A DNA stretch of 64,000 bases from CAYHCE01 sp964355015 (GTDB taxonomy: Bacteria; Cyanobacteriota; Cyanobacteriia; PCC-6307; Cyanobiaceae), in NCBI GenBank assembly GCA_964355015.1, contig CAYHCE010000011.1, positions 1-64,000 of the forward strand, in the 5' to 3' direction. The notes below the pieces were generated by a model that saw nothing but the letters and a program-made list of their open reading frames with translations, was not told the origin of the DNA and made no database searches. Position numbers and translations under genes: made by a program. Numbering within the stretch: position 1 is the first letter of the stretch; each line of letters opens with the position of its first letter. Shown one piece after another: positions 59,309 to 64,000 of the stretch.

Positions 59309-59973
59309 CCGATCGGCTGCTGCCCCTGCTCGTCCTGCTGGCGGGGTACCTGCTGGGCTCGATCCCGGCCGGCTGGCTGGCGGGCCACTGGCTGGCCGGC
59401 ATCGATCTGCGCGAGGTGGGCTCGGGCTCCACCGGCGCCACCAACGTGCTGCGCCAGGTGGGCAAGGGTCCGGCGCTGGCCGTGTTGGTGGTGGATGTGC
59501 TCAAGGGCAGCTCCGCCGTGCTGCTGGCCAAGGCCCTGCTCCAGCCCATCGCCATCACAGCCGGCAGCGACTGGTGGGTGGTGGCGGCCGGTCTGGCGGC
59601 CCTCGCAGGACACATCTGGCCGATCTGGCTGGGCTGGCGCGGCGGCAAGGCGGTGGCCACCGGGCTGGGCCTGCTGCTGGGCCTGGTGCCTGCCGTGGGA
59701 CTGGCCTGCCTGGGCGTCTTTCTGACCACCCTCACGCTCAGCCGGATCGTGTCGCTTTCGAGCGTGGTGGCCGCGCTGAGCCTGCCCCTGCTGATGCTGA
59801 GCGCCTTTGCCGCAGAAGGCACCGGCCTGAGGCTCGCCTACCTGGGCCTGGCCCTGCTCACCAGCGTGCTGGTGCTGTGGCGGCACCGCAGCAACCTGCA
59901 GCGCCTGCTGGCCGGCACCGAACCGCGCCTGGGCGATCCCAGGATCCTCGACGATCCCCAGCCCAGGGACTGA
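59305..59973 (+). CDS. plsY: Acyl-phosphate glycerol-3-phosphate acyltransferase PlsY
   Basis: 222 aa polytopic membrane enzyme. LLGSIPAGWLAG, LREVGSGSTGATNVLR, LVVDVLKGSSAV, AGHIWPIWLGWRGGKAVATGLG are the four PlsY signatures. It transfers acyl from acyl-phosphate to glycerol-3-phosphate, the first step of phospholipid synthesis. Complete; start ATG 59305. Confidence 0.96.
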   Translation: MTDRLLPLLVLLAGYLLGSIPAGWLAGHWLAGIDLREVGSGSTGATNVLRQVGKGPALAVLVVDVLKGSSAVLLAKALLQPIAITAGSDWWVVAAGLAALAGHIWPIWLGWRGGKAVATGLGLLLGLVPAVGLACLGVFLTTLTLSRIVSLSSVVAALSLPLLMLSAFAAEGTGLRLAYLGLALLTSVLVLWRHRSNLQRLLAGTEPRLGDPRILDDPQPRD

Positions 59974-59988
59974 TCGGGCCCTCGGCCT

Positions 59989-60822
59989 TCAGGCCAGCTC
60001 CCGGCTCCGTTCCGCCGCCGCCAGCACCGCCTCGATCAGGGCGGAGCGGACCCCGCCGGCCTCCAGCCTGCGCAGCGCCGCGGTCGTGGTGCCCGCCGGG
60101 CTCGCCACCATGTCCTTGAGCTGGGCGGGGTGCAGCAGCTCCTGCTGCAGCAGGAAGACGGAGCCGGCCATCATGGAGCAGGCCGCCTCCTGGGCCAGGG
60201 CCCGCGGCAGGCCGGAGGCCACGCCGCCATCGGCCAGGGCCTCGAGCACCACAGCCACCAGGGCCGGGCCGGAGGAGGCCAGCGCCAGGAAGCCGTCCAG
60301 CTGGCTCTCCGGCAGCACCCGCACTGTGCCCACCTGGGCGAAGAGATGGTCGACCCAGTGGCGCTGGCCGGCGCTCACGCCGTCGCCCCAGGCCAGGCCC
60401 GTGAGGCCGGCCCGGACCAGGCAGGGGGTGTTGGGGACGGCACGCACACAGGCCCAGCCGGGGAAGAGCCGCTGCAGCCGCGCCAGGGTCACCCCGGCCA
60501 GCACCGAGATCAGCAGCGGCGGTTCGCACGGGTCGGCGACGGCGGCCGAGGGCCGGCCTGGGGCCGAGGCGGCGAGCCTCTCCAGCTGCTGGGGTTTCAC
60601 GGCGAGCAGCACCACCGGGGCGTTCCAGGCCTCGGCCGGATCGGTGCCCACAGCCACACCCAGCTCACGCTGCAGCCGCTCGGCCGAGGCGTTGGACGCC
60701 ACCACCCCGAGGATCGCCTCACGGGGCAGCTCACCCTGGTCCAGCAGGGGCTGAAGCAGGGCCCTGGCCATGCGGCCCAGGCCGATCACGCCAAGCCGGG
60801 AGGGTGTGGGGAGGGAGGCCAA
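59989..60822 (-). CDS. proC: Pyrroline-5-carboxylate reductase
   Basis: 277 aa. Rossmann N-terminus LGVIGLGRMARALLQPLL (GxGxM form), then VVLLAVKPQQLERL and, near the end, MVASPAGTTTAALRRLEAGGVR, the substrate-binding signature. It makes proline from P5C. It follows sepF by 9 bp, the cyanobacterial order. Confidence 0.95.
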   Translation of the reverse strand: MASLPTPSRLGVIGLGRMARALLQPLLDQGELPREAILGVVASNASAERLQRELGVAVGTDPAEAWNAPVVLLAVKPQQLERLAASAPGRPSAAVADPCEPPLLISVLAGVTLARLQRLFPGWACVRAVPNTPCLVRAGLTGLAWGDGVSAGQRHWVDHLFAQVGTVRVLPESQLDGFLALASSGPALVAVVLEALADGGVASGLPRALAQEAACSMMAGSVFLLQQELLHPAQLKDMVASPAGTTTAALRRLEAGGVRSALIEAVLAAAERSRELA

Positions 60823-60831
60823 CCGGAAGGC

Positions 60832-61410
60832 TCAGTGGCCGAAGCCGGTGCCGGAGTCCTGCCGACCCCAGGCTGGACTGGGCGCCGCCTCAGACGCGGC
60901 GCTGGTGTCACGGGAGGGAACGATGGTGGGGGAGGAGGGCTCCTCGCTGGAGGTGGTGGTGACCGTCACACAGCTGGGGGCGAACAGGAAGATGCTCTCG
61001 CCGACCCGCTCCTGGTGGCCGTCGATCGCGAAGGTGCCCCCTGCGACGAAGTCCACGGCGCGCTGGGCCTGATCGGGCTCCATCATCGTGAGATTGATGA
61101 TCACGGTCTTGCGGTCGCGCAAGGCCTGAATGGCGCGGGGCATCTCGTCGAAGCTTCGCGGCTCCATCAGGGTGACCTCGGCGGCGGAAGACGTGAGTCC
61201 CGGCATGCCGATCACATTGCTGCTGGTGAACGGATCGCCGCTGGAGAAATCGGAGCTCAGGGCCAGAGCGCCGCCGCCGCGGGCGGCACTGCCAGCGGGG
61301 GCGGGGGCGGGGGCGGTTTCACCGGCGTCGTAGTCGAGATCGTCGTCGTAGTCCCCTTCCAGGTAGTCGTCACCAGAGACCACGGCACGCAGGCGGGAGA
61401 ACAACGACAC
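60832..61410 (-). CDS. sepF: Cell division protein SepF (Cdv2)
   Basis: 192 aa. Amphipathic N-terminus MSLFSRLRAVVSGDDY for membrane binding, an acidic/Pro-Ala linker (residues 17-75), then the SepF core AEVTLMEPRSFDEMPRAIQAL, DRKTVIINLTMMEPDQAQRAVDFVAGG, and ESIFLFAPSCVTV. It anchors FtsZ. The gene lies between pipY and proC, as in many cyanobacteria. Confidence 0.95.
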   Translation of the reverse strand: MSLFSRLRAVVSGDDYLEGDYDDDLDYDAGETAPAPAPAGSAARGGGALALSSDFSSGDPFTSSNVIGMPGLTSSAAEVTLMEPRSFDEMPRAIQALRDRKTVIINLTMMEPDQAQRAVDFVAGGTFAIDGHQERVGESIFLFAPSCVTVTTTSSEEPSSPTIVPSRDTSAASEAAPSPAWGRQDSGTGFGH

Positions 61411-61526
61411 CGTGGGTTCCTTCGTAGTGGCTCGTACCTACTTAGCGTCCCACGCCTGCAGTTGCAACTGGACACATCCAGGAAACGCCCTTTCCGACAC
61501 ACCGCTCGGGCCCCGGCCAGGCAAGG

Positions 61527-62207
61527 TCAGGGCCTTGGCCCGAACAGGGCTGAACCGATCCGCACCCAGGTGCTGCCGGCCGCCACGGCCTCGGGCCAGT
61601 CGCCGCTCATGCCCATCGAGAGCTCAGCCAGCCCCAGCCGCCCGGCCAGGTCGGCGCAGTCCTCGAACAGCTGCCGCCGTTGCTCGGACGTCAGCCCCAG
61701 GGGCGCGATGGTCATCAGCCCCACCGGGCGCAGGGGGGCCAGCTGCCGCAGGCGGGGCCAGAGCCGCTCCAGTTCCGCCGGCTCGAATCCGGTCTTGTCG
61801 GGATCGGATCGCAGCTTCACCTGGAGGAACAGCCTCGGGCTGAGGCCCTCCTGGGCGGCGATGCGCTGCAGCCGCTCGGCCAGCTCCAGGCTGTCGAGCG
61901 AATGGATCGTGCCGAAGTGCCGCAGCACCCCACGAACCTTGTTCGCCTGCAGGTGGCCGATGAAGTGCCAATCGAGCGGTTCGAGATCGGCCAGTTCCGC
62001 CTGTTTCGCCACGGCCTCCTGGAGCCGGCTTTCGCCGAAGCTGCGCTGCCCCAGGGACACCGCCCGCCGGATGCGCTCCACCGGCTGTCCCTTGCTCACC
62101 GCCAGCAGCCGTGCCGTCGGGGGGAGGTCGGCGCGCAACTGGAACAGGCGGGCCTCAAGGCCGTCGTCTGAGTCCTGGCACCGCGGGGGACCGGGTTCAG
62201 CGGCCAT
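61527..62207 (-). CDS. pipY: PLP homeostasis protein PipY (YggS/PLPBP family)
   Basis: 226 aa from ATG 62207 (MAAEPGPP). LLAVSKGQPVERI carries the PLP-binding Lys, GESRLQEAVAKQAEL, DWHFIGHLQANKVR, and SMGMSGDWPEAVAAGSTWVRIGSALFG is the phosphate-binding end. It starts 8 bp after the pipX stop, the conserved cyanobacterial pair. Confidence 0.94.
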   Translation of the reverse strand: MAAEPGPPRCQDSDDGLEARLFQLRADLPPTARLLAVSKGQPVERIRRAVSLGQRSFGESRLQEAVAKQAELADLEPLDWHFIGHLQANKVRGVLRHFGTIHSLDSLELAERLQRIAAQEGLSPRLFLQVKLRSDPDKTGFEPAELERLWPRLRQLAPLRPVGLMTIAPLGLTSEQRRQLFEDCADLAGRLGLAELSMGMSGDWPEAVAAGSTWVRIGSALFGPRP

Positions 62208-62215
62208 CGCGGCGC

Positions 62216-62494
62216 TCAGATGAAGGTCTGATGGAAAAGCTCGCGCCAACGGGCCAGGTGCAGACTGCCGTCACGACGGGCCCGGGCCAGATTCTGTTCG
62301 GCGTAGTGGCGGGCATCCATGAGCGGGATGACTTCGAACTGAGCACCGCGGGGCTGCAGCGTGACCAGAAAGAACATCCTTTGGGCATAGAGCGTGGCGA
62401 AGAGGTCGCGGCCCTCCCCTGCCGGCGCCACGCGATAGAGCAGGCCGAAGGTGGGATGGTTGAGATATCTCTCCGTGGTCGCGTCTGCGCTCAC
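62216..62494 (-). CDS. pipX: PII-interacting transcriptional coactivator PipX
   Basis: 92 aa from GTG 62494 (MSADATTERYLNHPTFG). NHPTFGLLYRVAP, FATLYAQRMFFLVTLQPRGAQFEVIPLMDARHYAEQNLARAR are diagnostic of PipX, the partner of PII and NtcA in nitrogen control. Two TTGs at 62506 and 62503 are possible earlier starts. Found only in cyanobacteria, it is strong evidence for the organism. Confidence 0.96.
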   Translation of the reverse strand: MSADATTERYLNHPTFGLLYRVAPAGEGRDLFATLYAQRMFFLVTLQPRGAQFEVIPLMDARHYAEQNLARARRDGSLHLARWRELFHQTFI

Positions 62495-62516
62495 TGACTG
62501 CAACAAGGGCTACCAA

Positions 62517-63449
62517 TCACAGCGCACCGTACTGCCAGCGGAGGCCGATCAGCAGCAGCAAGGCGAGGGCGGCCGTCAGGTTGAGCCCACGGGCGGCCCG
62601 GACCGCCAGCCGCAACTGCCGGGGCGGCCACCAGCGCCCGCCTCTCGCCATCAGGGCTTCGGCGCCCTGCTCCGCCCTCAGCAGCAGGTTGGCCAGCAGC
62701 CGTTCCGCCACGGCCAGACCCAGTCCGAGTCCCCCCTTCCAACCGAGGCGGCGCAACTGCACGGCGCGGGTGGCGAGCGAGCGCACCAGGTTCTGGAACT
62801 CCTCCTGCACCAGAGGCAGGAAGCGCAGCGCCAGCAGCAGGGTGAAGCCGAGGCGCTCCACAGGCAGCCCCAGCGCCCCCAGCGGCGTGATCGCCCAGCC
62901 AAGGGCCCAGACCAGCTCCTCGGGCGGGGTGCTGAGCAGCAACAGGTTGGCGCTGTGCAGCAGGGTGAACAGGAGGGTGGCGCTCTTGAGCCCCAGATCA
63001 GCGGAGCGGCGGCTCACCACCAGCGGGCCGATCGGCACCGGACCGAGCTGCAGCGGTCCCCAGCGCAGGACCTCCCAGGGTTCACCGGCCCGCTGGGGCG
63101 CCGGCTGGCCGGGAGCCGCGGGGGCGAGCCGCAGCTCGGCCGGGGAGCGGGACAGGCTGGCCGGCCGCACGGCGCCGGCCGGCACCAGGGCCGAGAGCAG
63201 GCCGACCAGCAGGCTGAGAGCGATCAGCAGGGGCAGGTTGCGGCGCCAGAGCCGCCAGGGCAGGCCGCAGATGGCGGTGATCAGCAGGAGCAGGCCCACC
63301 AGGGCCAGACGCCAGCCGGCTCCGGCCAGGATGGGCGAGCCGAGGAAGGCAAGGGTCCAGGCAAGCTTGAGGCGGGGATCGAGGCGACGCAGCCAGCCCC
63401 TCTCCCCATCGACGTACAGACCGATGGGGAGCTCACGCAGCCAGTCCAT
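62517..63449 (-). CDS. Energy-coupling factor transporter transmembrane protein EcfT/CbiQ
   Basis: 310 aa. N-terminal RLDPRLKLAWTLAFLGSPIL, several hydrophobic helices, and a C-terminal EEFQNLVRSLATRAVQLRR followed by LLLRAEQGAEALMARGGRW (the A-R-G coupling-helix motif). It is the transmembrane coupling subunit of an ECF importer; the S-component and ATPases are not here. Downstream of der. Confidence 0.88.
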   Translation of the reverse strand: MDWLRELPIGLYVDGERGWLRRLDPRLKLAWTLAFLGSPILAGAGWRLALVGLLLLITAICGLPWRLWRRNLPLLIALSLLVGLLSALVPAGAVRPASLSRSPAELRLAPAAPGQPAPQRAGEPWEVLRWGPLQLGPVPIGPLVVSRRSADLGLKSATLLFTLLHSANLLLLSTPPEELVWALGWAITPLGALGLPVERLGFTLLLALRFLPLVQEEFQNLVRSLATRAVQLRRLGWKGGLGLGLAVAERLLANLLLRAEQGAEALMARGGRWWPPRQLRLAVRAARGLNLTAALALLLLIGLRWQYGAL

Positions 63450-63476
63450 CAGCGGGACACCATCAGCGGAACAGGA

Positions 63477-64000
63477 TCAGTGGGAGGAGGAGCGGGCCTG
63501 CTGGCGGGCCAGATCCTTCTCGGCATCCCGCTGTTGCTTGCCGCGCCAGAACAACCGGATCGGCGAACCATCGAAGCCGAGGCCCTCACGGATCTGGCGT
63601 TCGACGTAGCGGCGGTAGGTGTCGCCGAACAGCTTCGGATCGTTCACGAACAGGGTGAAGCTGGGCGGACGGGTGGCCACCTGGGTGCCGTAGTAGATGC
63701 GGCCCTGGCGGCCGCCGCGGCTGGTGGGGGGCGAGCGCCAGCTCACCGCCTCCTGCAGCACTTCATTCACCACCGAAGTGGTGACGCGGCGGCGGTGCTG
63801 CTCCACGGCCAGCAGCGCCAGGGCGAAGAGGCTCTCCACCCGCTGGCCGGTGAGGGCGGAGGTGAACAGCATCGGCGCCCAGTCGAGGAAATAGAGCTTG
63901 GCGCGCAGCTCCTTCTCCATGGCGGCCATGGTGTGGCTGTCCTTCTCGATCGCATCCCACTTGTTCACCACCACCACGCAGGCGCGGCCGTCCTCCTCGA
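63477..64000 (-). CDS. der: Ribosome-assembly GTPase Der (EngA), C-terminal part
   Basis: Partial: the frame continues past the window's right end. What is visible is the G4 motif NKWD and G5 TSALTG of the second GTPase domain, then the KH-like domain (RRVTTSVVNEVLQEAV, GRIYYGTQVATRPPSFTLFVND, SYRRYVERQIR-like YRRYVERQIREGLGF). Der acts in 50S assembly. The N-terminal GTPase domain lies beyond 64000. Confidence 0.93.
   Translation of the reverse strand, partial: EEDGRACVVVVNKWDAIEKDSHTMAAMEKELRAKLYFLDWAPMLFTSALTGQRVESLFALALLAVEQHRRRVTTSVVNEVLQEAVSWRSPPTSRGGRQGRIYYGTQVATRPPSFTLFVNDPKLFGDTYRRYVERQIREGLGFDGSPIRLFWRGKQQRDAEKDLARQQARSSSH

Noticed and set aside
60130..62223. 697-codon plus-strand frame across proC, sepF and pipY
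   Set aside because: Spans three real genes of the other strand and has no domain.

Overview
The window is a high-GC segment of a cyanobacterial chromosome, most likely a Cyanobium/Synechococcus-type picocyanobacterium. Support for this comes from pipX-pipY-sepF-proC in that order, the cyanobacterial families DUF3086 and DUF3119, a NAD-linked HoxEFUYH hydrogenase, EcfT next to der, and several type IV pilin operons. Genes are dense, with many 4-bp ATGA/GTGA stop/start overlaps.

Layout. (1) 1-9.5 kb is an accessory, scarred region. It holds a DppC-type ABC permease, a tacAT toxin-antitoxin pair with a palindromic operator, an orphan PIN toxin, a frameshifted IS256-family element, a lone type IV pilin, an IS66-family element inserted with an 8-bp target duplication into a decayed IS5-family transposase, a methyltransferase, and a second, internally deleted copy of the permease 3' end. 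(2) 9.5-11.7 kb: a response regulator and a histidine kinase arranged tail to tail. (3) 11.9-18.9 kb: two minor-pilin operons facing each other, separated by a glutathione S-transferase and a tiny membrane ORF. (4) 19-30.7 kb: vapBC, then housekeeping genes lepA, nfu, serS, an M50 protease, nth, rpsN, pnp, cysQ, rsmI, a helix-turn-helix protein and tRNA-Arg. (5) 31-34.2 kb: a leaderless RTX-like repeat protein, small ORFs and a fatty-acid desaturase. (6) 34.3-50.3 kb: one co-directional block hoxE-F-U-Y-H-W, hypA-B-F-C, a pyruvate:ferredoxin oxidoreductase, a dihydroorotate-dehydrogenase-like gene, hypD, hypE. (7) 50.4-64 kb: small membrane and zinc-finger proteins, gluQ-hupB, a degenerate MBL-fold protein, glycogen debranching enzyme, tRNA-Gly, an MFS carrier, an MlaE permease, DUF3119-DUF3086-plsY, then proC, sepF, pipY, pipX, ecfT and partial der.

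How it works together. The 16-kb block carries all structural subunits of the bidirectional [NiFe] hydrogenase, its endoprotease, and the six Hyp proteins for Ni insertion and Fe(CN)2CO assembly. In the same run of genes sits PFOR, which makes reduced ferredoxin from pyruvate. This fits a fermentative route pyruvate -> ferredoxin/NAD(P)H -> H2, which is an inference from content and order. Just upstream of hoxE is a perfect 15-bp-arm palindrome, shared with the divergent desaturase promoter region.

Limits: calls rest on reading motifs and codons by eye. No database search was possible, so start codons and family assignments of small proteins are provisional.
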